64,000 nt of DNA, taken from JACRCT01 sp049841135 (GTDB taxonomy: Bacteria; Myxococcota; Myxococcia; Myxococcales; UBA5297). The stretch is taken from the NCBI GenBank assembly GCA_049841135.1, contig JASGHK010000008.1, forward strand, positions 744,001 through 808,000. Reading direction: 5' to 3'. Of this stretch, positions 1 to 6,955 are shown piece after piece. The notes beneath the pieces were generated by a model. The model saw only the letters and a list, made by a program, of their open reading frames with translations. It was not told where the DNA came from and made no database searches. A program made the position numbers and the translations under genes. Positions within the stretch are counted from its first letter, which is position 1; each line of letters starts with the position of its first letter.

Positions 1-519
1 AAGAAGGCGAGCACCTTCTCGCGGGTGAAGGAGCGCACCGACTCCTCGCTGCCCAGCACCGGCCAGCGGTAGGGGTGCTTGAGGAAGGCGGTCTCGAACA
101 AGGACCGCGAGACGCGCCGCGACGGCAGGTCGTTGGAGCGCTTGATCTCCTCGACCACGACCTCGATCTCCCGGGAGAAGCTCGCCGGCGTCGAAGGCCG
201 AGCAGCGCACGGTGTCGGCGAGGATGTCGAGGCCTTGAGCGAAGTGCGCGGAGGCCAGGATGAGGTGGTAGACGGTCTGGTCGAAGCTCGTCCAGGCGTT
301 GATCTCCCCGCCCAGCGCCTCGACCTCGCGCGCCACCTCGCCCATCGCCCGGCGCGCGGTGCCCTTGAAGAGCATGTGCTCGTGCAGGTGGGCGAGCCCG
401 GCCTCCTCGCGGGTCTCGTCCGCGCTCCCTGCCTTGACCCAGACCTGCATCGCGGCGACGGGGGCGGACCTCTGCCGCTCGAAGATGACGGTCAGTCCGT
501 TGGCGAGCTGGTAGCGCAC
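1..519 (-). CDS. M16-family zinc metallopeptidase, N-terminal part (cut by window edge, one frame break)
   Basis: The translation shows a start typical of M16 (insulinase/PqqL/processing peptidase) enzymes: YQLANGLTVIFE, then GLAHLHEHMLFKGT with the inverted zinc motif HxxEH (H-L-H-E-H), then an INAWTSFDQT stretch. Family knowledge: the two His and a downstream Glu bind zinc, and the Glu of the motif activates water. A GTG at 519 is chosen because it sits directly before the conserved N-terminal strand; no strong ribosome site is visible. The frame breaks near 174-183: upstream it reads FDAGE, downstream SREIEVVVEEIKRS in another frame. Removing one T, so that GAGCTTCTC becomes GAGCTCTC, restores a normal M16 sequence. 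The rest of the gene lies beyond base 1. Family assignment is firm. Whether the frame break is real or a sequencing error is open. Confidence 0.8.
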   Translation of the reverse strand, partial: MRYQLANGLTVIFERQRSAPVAAMQVWVKAGSADETREEAGLAHLHEHMLFKGTARRAMGEVAREVEALGGEINAWTSFDQTVYHLILASAHFAQGLDILADTVRCSAFDAGELLPGDRGRGRGDQALQRPAVAARLAVLVRDRLPQAPLPLAGAGQRGVGALLHPREGARLL

Positions 520-665
520 GTGGAACCTCGGAGAGCGATTCGCCTGAAGGATCGTCGGGTGGGCCGAGGAAGCTGCCACCTGCCTGCTCGGTCCGTCAAG
601 GAAGCTGCCAGGGCCCACCCCACCCTGCGTTGCCGCCCCTCCCCGCCGGGGGCACCTTCGGGGGG

Positions 666-1244
666 ATGGTCCGGCTCCTGCGCTGGTTCTTGCTGAGCAT
701 GGTGGCGGCGGCGGTGCCGTGCACCGCATGGACTTACTCGCGGCCCGGCGTGGCGGCCAGCTGCGCGGTCGCCCTGGGCGTCGCCTGGCTGGGACCGTTC
801 CTGTTCGCCCGGCTGGGGATGCGCCTCTCGAGCGGGCTCTGGCTCCTGTGGCTCTTGCCGTTCGCGCTCGCCTGGGGCCTGGGCGAGGGGATGGGGCTCT
901 TCGCCCGCCTGCCCTGGTGGGACCACGTCGCGCACGCCGCAGCGGGGGCGATGGTCTTCGCGCTGGTGCGGTCCTGGACGGCTCCCCGGCTGCGCGCCGG
1001 CCGAGTTTCCCTGGAGCTCGCCTGCGTGCTCGCCGCGCTGGCGGTCGGAGCCGCCTGGGAGATCGGCGAGTTTGCCTGCGATTCGTGGCTCGGGAGCGCG
1101 ACCCAGGCGGGCAACACGGACACGATGCTCGACCTGGTGTTCGACGCCTGCGGCGCGGCCGCCGCTGCGCTCGCCCTGGCCGCCTCCGACCTGGCGGGCC
1201 GGGTCCGCTTCCGGCTGCTTCCCGCGCGCGAACGAGGTGCCTAG
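666..1244 (+). CDS. Polytopic inner-membrane protein, DUF2238/YjdF-like
   Basis: This 192-residue protein has about five or six hydrophobic segments. It carries WWDHVAHAAAG in the middle, WEIGEFACD after it, and DTMLDLVFDACGA near the end. That order of W-D-H, W-E-x-G-E and D-T-M-x-D motifs is what I associate with DUF2238 (YjdF-like) membrane proteins, whose function is unknown. The ATG at 666 is preferred over an upstream in-frame ATG at 630 because a G-rich ribosome site lies just before it and the upstream residues (PPLPAGGTFGG) do not look coded. The gene is transcribed toward the small acidic protein, 33 bases downstream, and may share its transcript. Substrate and role cannot be told from sequence. 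Confidence 0.7.
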   Translation: MVRLLRWFLLSMVAAAVPCTAWTYSRPGVAASCAVALGVAWLGPFLFARLGMRLSSGLWLLWLLPFALAWGLGEGMGLFARLPWWDHVAHAAAGAMVFALVRSWTAPRLRAGRVSLELACVLAALAVGAAWEIGEFACDSWLGSATQAGNTDTMLDLVFDACGAAAAALALAASDLAGRVRFRLLPARERGA

Positions 1245-1277
1245 GTTGCGCGGCGTCACCCTAGGGAGGTGCTCTCG

Positions 1278-1466
1278 ATGGAAACCCTTCCCCCGCGACG
1301 GCCCCTGGATGCGGACGAGGAGGACGATCGCCTGAGGCAGTACGAGCGGCTCGCCGACCTCTTCGACGAGTCGGACGAAGACGAGGACGAGGAGCTCGAA
1401 GAGGCGGGCGACGAGTTCGAGGACGAGCTCGACGAGGAAGCGTCCGCCGAAGACGAAGAGGAGTAG
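1278..1466 (+). CDS. Small, extremely acidic hypothetical protein
   Basis: The 62-residue product is almost half Asp and Glu. After a short basic and proline-containing start (METLPPRRPL) it contains DEEDD and a long run dominated by E and D up to the end. A clean ribosome site GGGAGG at 1264-1269 lies eight bases before the ATG at 1278, so that start is preferred to an in-frame GTG at 1269. No domain is recognised. Such low-complexity acidic proteins in high-GC Myxococcota are often annotated hypothetical. Possible roles are nucleic-acid mimicry, binding of a basic partner or metal buffering, but none is supported by sequence. The good ribosome site and the terminator right after the stop argue that it is real. 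Confidence 0.6.
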   Translation: METLPPRRPLDADEEDDRLRQYERLADLFDESDEDEDEELEEAGDEFEDELDEEASAEDEEE

Positions 1467-1478
1467 CCGGACGCTGCG

Positions 1479-1510
1479 GCGCCGCTCCCTCCCGGAGGAG
1501 GAAGCGGCGC
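1479..1510. terminator. Hairpin between convergent genes
   Basis: Arms GCGCCGCT (1479-1486) and AGCGGCGC (1503-1510) pair perfectly, and CCTCCC/GGAGGA can extend the stem inward. The hairpin lies between the end of the acidic protein and the end of the YceI gene that converges on it, so it could stop transcripts from both sides. There is no clear T-run, so intrinsic termination is likely but not certain. Confidence 0.55.
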
Positions 1511-1538
1511 GTCAGCCGGAGCCTTCGAGGCTAAGGCC

Positions 1539-2153
1539 CTACTTCTTGGCCTCGGCGGGCGCGGCCTCCTTCTTGATGAGCTCCGCGTCGATGGAGAGGT
1601 CGACCGTCTCGCCGACGAGCAGCCCGCCGCCGTCCAGGGTCTTGTTCCAGGTCATGCCGAAGTCCTTGCGGTTGATCTTGCCGGTGGCGGAGGCGGCGAC
1701 GACCGTCTGGCCCCAGGGAGACTTGGCCTCGGCCGACGGACCGGTGACCTCGAGGGTGACGGGCTTGGTGACGCCCTTGATGGTCAGGTCGCCGGTGACC
1801 TTGAGCTTGCCGGCCCCCGCCTTCTCCACCTTGGTCGACTTGAAGGTCGCGGTGCCGAACTTGTCGGCGTCGAAGAAGTCCGGGCTCTTCAAGTGCCCGT
1901 CGCGCTTGGCCTCGCGGGTGCTGATGGAGCCGATGTCGATGGTCACGTCGAGGGCGGTGGCCTCGGGCTTCTTGGGGTCGTAGCTGACCGTGCCGCTCAC
2001 CTTCTGGAACTCGCCCTTCACCGTCGACACCATCAGGTGCTTGACCGCGAAGCCGACCTGGCTGTGCGAGGTGTCGATGTCGAAGTCGGCCGCCAGGGCC
2101 TGAACCGGAACGGAGACCAGCACCGCGGAGACGATTCCCAGCATGCGCATCAT
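1539..2153 (-). CDS. YceI-family periplasmic lipid-binding protein
   Basis: The protein has 204 residues and begins with a Sec signal peptide (hydrophobic stretch to about residue 22, ending ALAA). The mature part has the YceI pattern: an early FDIDTSHSQVGFAVKHLMVSTVKGEF, then LDVTIDIGSISTREAKRDGHLKSPDFFDADKF, and late GKINRKDFGMTWN. Family knowledge: YceI proteins are eight-stranded lipocalin-like barrels that bind isoprenoid or amide lipids. The start at 2153 is chosen because GGGAG lies seven bases before it and it opens the signal peptide; an in-frame extension to 2339 lacks coding character. The tail is rich in Ala, Lys and Glu. The gene diverges from the lipoprotein at 2394. Ligand unknown. 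Confidence 0.9.
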   Translation of the reverse strand: MMRMLGIVSAVLVSVPVQALAADFDIDTSHSQVGFAVKHLMVSTVKGEFQKVSGTVSYDPKKPEATALDVTIDIGSISTREAKRDGHLKSPDFFDADKFGTATFKSTKVEKAGAGKLKVTGDLTIKGVTKPVTLEVTGPSAEAKSPWGQTVVAASATGKINRKDFGMTWNKTLDGGGLLVGETVDLSIDAELIKKEAAPAEAKK

Positions 2154-2393
2154 GGCGTTCTCCCTGCCTTTTCGAGTTTGGGACCAGGTCAGCCCGGCGG
2201 AGTCGCCGGTCCCTGCCTGCTCCGTGTGCGCAATAGATGAGAGGTCGCCCGAAAACGTTTCGCCCATGAAGCATTCCCGGTTCGGGAGGCTCGGGGGAAC
2301 CAAGCCAGTGAACGCGGTCAGCGCCCGGTCAGCCCCCAAGCGACCAGGCGCACCGCCCGCGGCTTTCTTCGGGCCGCGCTCACTGGAGGCAAC

Positions 2394-3659
2394 ATGCGCA
2401 AGGCACTACTGGCTCTTTCGACCCTGGCGTTCGCCGCGTGCGGCGCGCCGACGACGCCGGGCGGCACCATCGTCGGCTTCCTCATCGACGGGCAGACCGG
2501 GCAGGCGAAGAACGTCTTCGAGAACAGCGGCAGCCTCGAGAACCTGTCGGGCGGCGCGAGCGGCAAGAATCAGGTCTACACCATCATCAACGGCGACTTC
2601 GTGCGCGCCACCCCGTGCGGGCAGGGCTTCATCTCCGAGGCGAATGGCGTGAAGGCGACCGGCTGCTTCAAGTTCGCCAACGTGCCGTTCGGCGAGCTGC
2701 CCATCTTCGCGGTGTACGACGGCTACGAGAAGTTCCACGGCATCCTCGACTACCCGGCGCCGGAGAGCGGCACGGCCTCGCAGGTGGTGGCCAACGTCCG
2801 CATCTTCCCGAAGAACTACTCCGTCGATTACAAGCTGCTGGTCAACCTCGACGGCCGCGGCATCAACGACGTGACGGTGGCCTGCCAAATCCGCCAGGAG
2901 TCGGTGGCGCTGTCGACCGACGGCAAGTTCGTGCCGCCGATGAACACCACCAGCCAGGCGCTGAGCGCCACCACCGGCACCGACGACACCTTCGGCGACG
3001 GCTTCGTGCGCCTCTCGGGCGCCGACCTCGTCATGGGCGCCAAGTACCACTGCGAGGCCTACAAGCTCGACCTGTACGAGAACCGCGGCGTGCTCACCGG
3101 CTCGGTGGACTTCCGTGCCGGCGTCGACGCCCCCGAGGTGTCGCTCAAGCTGACCGCCACCAAGTCGGCCGACCTGGACATCGTCTACGCCATCGAGTCC
3201 AACGCCGACGACCAGAACAACCTCGTGGGCTCGACCGGCTCCCTGCAGATCGTCTTCAACCGCCTGGTGGAGATCGTCCCGGGCACCTCCGACTGCCAGA
3301 CCGCCAACATCACCGCGCCCGACACCAACAGCAGCGGCGACGCGACGGCCACCGAGGTGAACGACATCCCCAACAACGGCGTCTCGGAGCAGGTGACCGT
3401 CAAGACCTTCGGCGAGACGGGCCTCATCATCAAGTTCAACTACAGCGGCACCTTCGACAAGTTCGACGTCGGCTCCAAAGTCGCCTTCTCCGGCATCTAC
3501 GTCCGCCCGAAGGGCTCGCCGGCGGACGGCACCGACATCCGCGTCATCGGCGGCAGGGGGGTCAACGGCTGCGCGGCCGCGACCATCCTCGGCGACGTCC
3601 CGGTGCTGAAGAACGCCCGCACGGGCGACGACCAGGCGAGCGTGCTCCATCTGTACTAG
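2394..3659 (+). CDS. Secreted lipoprotein of unknown function
   Basis: The 421-residue product starts with a short basic tip, a hydrophobic core and a lipobox-like LAFAAC, so Cys16 is the likely lipidation site. Right after it comes GTIVGFLIDGQTGQAKNVFENSG, which resembles the start of a carboxypeptidase-regulatory-like beta sandwich, followed by other beta-rich sequence with few Cys. No catalytic motif is seen. The start is supported by GGAGG four bases upstream. A strong hairpin terminator follows the stop, so the gene is probably a single transcription unit, divergent from yceI. It looks like a cell-envelope protein of the kind common in Myxococcota, but I cannot name a family. Confidence 0.7.
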   Translation: MRKALLALSTLAFAACGAPTTPGGTIVGFLIDGQTGQAKNVFENSGSLENLSGGASGKNQVYTIINGDFVRATPCGQGFISEANGVKATGCFKFANVPFGELPIFAVYDGYEKFHGILDYPAPESGTASQVVANVRIFPKNYSVDYKLLVNLDGRGINDVTVACQIRQESVALSTDGKFVPPMNTTSQALSATTGTDDTFGDGFVRLSGADLVMGAKYHCEAYKLDLYENRGVLTGSVDFRAGVDAPEVSLKLTATKSADLDIVYAIESNADDQNNLVGSTGSLQIVFNRLVEIVPGTSDCQTANITAPDTNSSGDATATEVNDIPNNGVSEQVTVKTFGETGLIIKFNYSGTFDKFDVGSKVAFSGIYVRPKGSPADGTDIRVIGGRGVNGCAAATILGDVPVLKNARTGDDQASVLHLY

Positions 3660-3694
3660 GCCGTAGGCTTCAGGCCTGGCTGTAGGGACTTTCG

Positions 3695-3720
3695 CGGGAC
3701 CCGAGACCTCTCGGGTCCCG
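3695..3720 (+). terminator. Intrinsic terminator after the 2394-3659 lipoprotein
   Basis: A 12-base arm CGGGACCCGAGA (3695-3706) pairs with TCTCGGGTCCCG (3709-3720), followed by CTCTGCATTT. The distance from the stop codon, 35 bases, fits a terminator of the upstream gene. Confidence 0.75.
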
Positions 3721-3731
3721 CTCTGCATTTC

Positions 3732-3801
3732 GTCAGACGTCCATCCCGCCGTTCACGTGCAGCACCTGACCGGTGATGGAGTCGCCGCCGTCACGCCCTG
3801 C
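3732..3801 (-). pseudogene. Orphan 3-prime tail of a FabG/PhaB-like gene
   Basis: The minus strand here reads GGDSITGQVLHVNGGMDV and a stop. That is nearly the same as the last 18 residues of the complete reductase that ends at 3980 (GGDYITGQVLHVNGGMYV). About 70 bases match with a few substitutions; upstream of 3801 the match stops abruptly. It is a leftover of a second reductase copy, probably from a tandem duplication followed by deletion. Confidence 0.7.
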
Positions 3802-3911
3802 GTATCAGGCGGCGTATCAGGCCATTGGCTGGCAGGCTCTAGGCTGTAGTGACCTACGCGGGACCCGAGGCGGAGAGGGGTCCCTCTCGCCCCGGAGCCA
3901 CGCCTCGAGTT

Positions 3912-3962
3912 CCCCCTCTCCGTCCTGTCCTGAGCTTGCCGAAGGAGAAGCCGGAGAGGGGG
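3912..3962. repeat. Long-loop inverted repeat in the 3660-3979 gap
   Basis: An 11-base arm CCCCCTCTCCG (3912-3922) matches CGGAGAGGGGG (3952-3962) across a 29-base loop that holds TCCTGAGCTTGCCGAAGG. Together with the terminator at 3695 and the reductase tail at 3732 this accounts for most of the gap between the lipoprotein and the operon. It may end the long operon that arrives from the right. Confidence 0.5.
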
Positions 3963-3979
3963 TCAGGGGGTGGGGCCCG

Positions 3980-4720
3980 TCAGACGTACATGCCGCCGTT
4001 CACGTGCAGCACCTGGCCGGTGATGTAGTCGCCGCCGCGCCCTGCCAGGAACGCCACCGCCTCCCCTACCGCCTCCGGCTCGCCGAAGCGGCCCAGGGGG
4101 ATCTGCTCGAGCAACTTCTTCTGCGCGTCCTCGGGCACTCCGCGCACCATCGGCGACTCCATGAAGCCCGGGCAGATGGCGTTGACCGTGATGTTCGAGC
4201 GCGCCAGCTCCTTCGCCAGGGCCTTGGTGAACCCGATGAGCCCCGCCTTCGCCGCCGCGTAGTTCGTCTGTCCCAGGTTGCCCATCGCGCCGACGATGGA
4301 GCTGACGTTCACGATGCGGCCCCACTTGCGCTCGCGCATCCCCGTCACCGCCGCCTTGCAGACGTGGAAGGCGCCGCGCAGGCTGGTGTCGAGCACCGCG
4401 TCCCAGTCCTCCTCGGTGAGCTTCCAGAGGACCTTGTCCCGGACGATCCCGGCGTTGTTGACGGCCAGGGACAGCGGCCCGAGCGCGTCGTGCAGCTCCG
4501 CGAGCATCCGGTTCGCGTCCTCCTGGCGACGCACGTCGCCCTGAACGATGCAGGTCCGCGCCCCCGTCTGCGCCAGCTCGGCCTGCAACGCCTCGGTCTC
4601 CTCGCGGCGCTCGCGGTAGTGCAGCGCCACCGCCCAGCCGCCCTGCGCCAGCCTCCGCGCGATCGCCTTGCCCAACGCCCCCGGCGAACCGGTCACCAGG
4701 GCCACACGTTGCTCTGCCAT
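3980..4720 (-). CDS. SDR-family 3-oxoacyl reductase, probably acetoacetyl-CoA reductase (PhaB/FabG type)
   Basis: The 246-residue protein has the classical short-chain dehydrogenase plan: cofactor motif TGSPGALG (residues 10-17), NNAG (88-91), and catalytic Ser140/141, Tyr154 and Lys158 in NVSS..NYAAAK, ending with the usual TGQVLHVNGGMYV. Family knowledge: such enzymes reduce 3-oxoacyl-ACP or acetoacetyl-CoA with NADPH. It is the last gene of the ethylmalonyl-CoA operon, 47 bases after ccr, so reduction of acetoacetyl-CoA to (R)-3-hydroxybutyryl-CoA is the most sensible job. The start at 4720 has an AAGGGGGG ribosome site. Sequence alone cannot separate PhaB from FabG. A degenerate tail of a second copy lies downstream at 3732-3801. 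Confidence 0.85.
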   Translation of the reverse strand: MAEQRVALVTGSPGALGKAIARRLAQGGWAVALHYRERREETEALQAELAQTGARTCIVQGDVRRQEDANRMLAELHDALGPLSLAVNNAGIVRDKVLWKLTEEDWDAVLDTSLRGAFHVCKAAVTGMRERKWGRIVNVSSIVGAMGNLGQTNYAAAKAGLIGFTKALAKELARSNITVNAICPGFMESPMVRGVPEDAQKKLLEQIPLGRFGEPEAVGEAVAFLAGRGGDYITGQVLHVNGGMYV

Positions 4721-4767
4721 GCCATCCCCCCTTGTCCAGGTGAATCCAAACCGGGCTGCCTTTTGCC

Positions 4768-6009
4768 TCAGACGATGGCGCTCACCTCGTCCGCCGCTGC
4801 CGTCCCCACCCTCGTGTCGGTCCCCTGCTCCACCGGCCGCTCGGCCCTGGCCATCGCCTGCACCGCGATGCCGAGCTTGCCGGCGTGCTGGTTGGCGGCC
4901 ATGCGCTCGTGCGCCTCGGCGGTCTTCTCGAACGCGAAGATCTCGTCGACGAACGGCCGGATGCGGCCGTCCATCACCAGCCGGTTGGCCCGGTCCGCCT
5001 CGTAGGCGTTGGCGAAGTGCGAGCCGATGATCTGCTTCTGGCGCATCCACAGGTGCCGCACGTCGAAGGTCAGCTCGTAGCCCGACGTCGCGCCGCAGAT
5101 GACGATCCGCCCGAAGCGCTTGGCCAGCAGCACCGAGGCCGCGAAGGTGTCCTTGCCCACGTGCTCGAACACCACGTCGGCGTCCTGGCCACCGGTGAGC
5201 CGGCGGATCTCGGTGCCCATGCGGCGGATCTCCCCAAGGCGGGCCTTCTCGTCCTTGGCCGTGATGTCGTACTCGGTCCGGTCGATCACCGCCTCGGCCC
5301 CGAAGCGACGCACCAGCTCCGCCTTGCGCGGGCTGGAGACGACCGCGATGGGGTTGGCGCCCATGGCCCGGCACAGCTGGATGGCGAAGATGCCCAGGCC
5401 ACCGGCGGCGCCCCAGACGAGCACGTTCTCGCCGGGCTGGACCCGCGCGCGGTCGACCAGCATCCGCCACGCCGTGAAGTAGGTCAGGCCGTAGACGCTG
5501 GCCTCGATCCAGTCGAGGTGCTTGGGCTTGGGCACCAGCTGCTGCGCCTGCACCTTGGCGAACTGGGCGAAGGAGCCCCAGCTCGTCTCGTAGCCCCAGA
5601 TCTTCTGCTGGGTGCAGGCGAGCGGGTCGAGCCCGTTGCACTCCGGGCACTGGCCGCAGCTCTGGTTGCAGTGGACGACCACTTCGTCGCCCGGCTTCAC
5701 CCGCTTCACGTTCGAGCCGACCTTCCAGACGATCCCTGCGGCGTCGCTGCCGGCGATGTGGAACGGCTCGTCGTGCATCTTGAAGACGCTCACCGGCCTG
5801 CCGCGCGCCGCCCAGACGCCGTTGAAGTTCACGCCGGCGCCCATGACCATCACCAGGCACTCGTTCGGGCCCAGCTGCGGGACCTTCACCTCCTCGCGCT
5901 GCATCGCCTTCAGCGGGTCGCCCTCGCGACCCGGCCGGATGACGATGGCCTGCATCAGCTCCGGGGTCTCACCGACCTCCGGGATCTCCCCCAGCTCCAA
6001 TCGCTTCAT
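4768..6009 (-). CDS. ccr: Crotonyl-CoA carboxylase/reductase
   Basis: The 413-residue MDR-type enzyme has the features of Ccr: GAGVNFNGVWAARGRP, SDAAGIVWKVG, a Cys cluster CNQSCGQCPECNG, the long stretch around QQKIWGYETSWGSFAQF, a Rossmann loop GAAGGLGIFAIQ, and a late GATSGYELTFDVRHLWMRQKQIIGSHFA. Family knowledge: Ccr reduces crotonyl-CoA with NADPH and fixes CO2 to give (2S)-ethylmalonyl-CoA, the signature reaction of the ethylmalonyl-CoA pathway. The start at 6009 is fixed by GGGGGGAG seven bases upstream. That places the first 41 bases inside the end of the cobalamin-binding/epimerase gene, so the two are translationally close. The C-terminal tail after KLGIAVQAM is about 20 residues longer than I would expect. 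The surrounding pathway genes make this call strong. Confidence 0.93.
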   Translation of the reverse strand: MKRLELGEIPEVGETPELMQAIVIRPGREGDPLKAMQREEVKVPQLGPNECLVMVMGAGVNFNGVWAARGRPVSVFKMHDEPFHIAGSDAAGIVWKVGSNVKRVKPGDEVVVHCNQSCGQCPECNGLDPLACTQQKIWGYETSWGSFAQFAKVQAQQLVPKPKHLDWIEASVYGLTYFTAWRMLVDRARVQPGENVLVWGAAGGLGIFAIQLCRAMGANPIAVVSSPRKAELVRRFGAEAVIDRTEYDITAKDEKARLGEIRRMGTEIRRLTGGQDADVVFEHVGKDTFAASVLLAKRFGRIVICGATSGYELTFDVRHLWMRQKQIIGSHFANAYEADRANRLVMDGRIRPFVDEIFAFEKTAEAHERMAANQHAGKLGIAVQAMARAERPVEQGTDTRVGTAAADEVSAIV

Positions 6010-6922
6010 GGGTCTCCCCCCTCTCGTCCTTCGGCGACCGGCGAGCCGGCTCCGAGTCCCTCTCCTCCACCGCCTGCTCCACCCGCTCCACCAACTCCAC
6101 CAGCACTCCACCGGCCGCCTTCGGGTGAAGGAACGCGACCGAGTGCCCGCGCGCGCCCCGGCGCGGCGCTTCGTCGATCAGCTGCAGCCCTCCGGCGCGC
6201 AGCGCCCTGAGCCCTTCGCTCAGGCCCTGAACCTCGAGAGCCAGGTGGTGCAACCCGGGGCCGCGCTTGGCCAGGAACTTCTCCAGGCCTTCGTTGCCGC
6301 CGCGCGGCGCCACGAGCTCGAGCGAGACACCGCCCAGGTCGAAGAAGACGGCCTCGGTCCTCTGCTCGGGGACCCATTCGCGGTGCGCCGGCGGCCTGCC
6401 GAGGATCTGCTCGAACGTCTGCGTCGCCTGGTCGAGGTCGCCGACGCAGACCGCGATGTGGGCCACGCCGAGGACCCGTGCCCGCTCAGGAGTCCTGGGC
6501 GTCAATGTCGCCACCTCGGCGGCACGCCCCTCGGCCAGGGCGCGGACCTCCGCCACGATCTTCGGCAGCGGCGTCTCGGGACCGAAGACCGCGCTCACGC
6601 CCAGCTCGCGCAGGGTCCGCGCGTCGCCCTCGGGAATGATCCCGCCGACGACGACCGGGACGTCCATCCGGTGCGCCTGCAGCCCGGCGAGCAGGCGCTT
6701 GCAGATGCTCTCGTGGGCGCCGGAGAGGACCGACAGGCCGATGACGTCGACGTCTTCCTGGACCGCCGCGGCGACGATGGACTCCACCGAGGCGCGCAGG
6801 CCGGAGTAGATGACCTCGAAGCCCGCGTCGCGCAGCGCCGCGGCCACCACGCGGGCCCCACGGTCGTGACCGTCGAGCCCCGGCTTGGCGACCAGCACAC
6901 GGATCTTCCGCTCAGCGCCCAT
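5969..6922 (-). CDS. Cobalamin-binding mutase subunit fused to methylmalonyl/ethylmalonyl-CoA epimerase
   Basis: The 317-residue protein joins two parts. Residues 5-130 are a B12-binding domain with KPGLDGHDRG (Asp17, His19, Gly22: the D-x-H-x-x-G cobalt-ligand motif), SVLSGAH and GGIIPEGD. Residues 148-285 are a glyoxalase/VOC-fold epimerase: GVAHIAV (His155), SLELVAP, GLHHLAL (His225/226) and VLVELVE (Glu276), the usual metal ligands. Family knowledge: the small subunit carries coenzyme B12 for the mutase, and the epimerase interconverts the alpha-carbon stereoisomers that Ccr makes and the mutase uses. Fusing them puts consecutive steps on one chain. The neighbouring mutase large subunit lacks a B12 domain, which supports a real split. 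The final 30 residues overlap the ccr start and look unstructured. Confidence 0.9.
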   Translation of the reverse strand: MGAERKIRVLVAKPGLDGHDRGARVVAAALRDAGFEVIYSGLRASVESIVAAAVQEDVDVIGLSVLSGAHESICKRLLAGLQAHRMDVPVVVGGIIPEGDARTLRELGVSAVFGPETPLPKIVAEVRALAEGRAAEVATLTPRTPERARVLGVAHIAVCVGDLDQATQTFEQILGRPPAHREWVPEQRTEAVFFDLGGVSLELVAPRGGNEGLEKFLAKRGPGLHHLALEVQGLSEGLRALRAGGLQLIDEAPRRGARGHSVAFLHPKAAGGVLVELVERVEQAVEERDSEPARRSPKDERGETHEAIGAGGDPGGR

Positions 6923-6955
6923 GCTTGCCCCTCCTCGATGACGGCCGAGCGGCCG

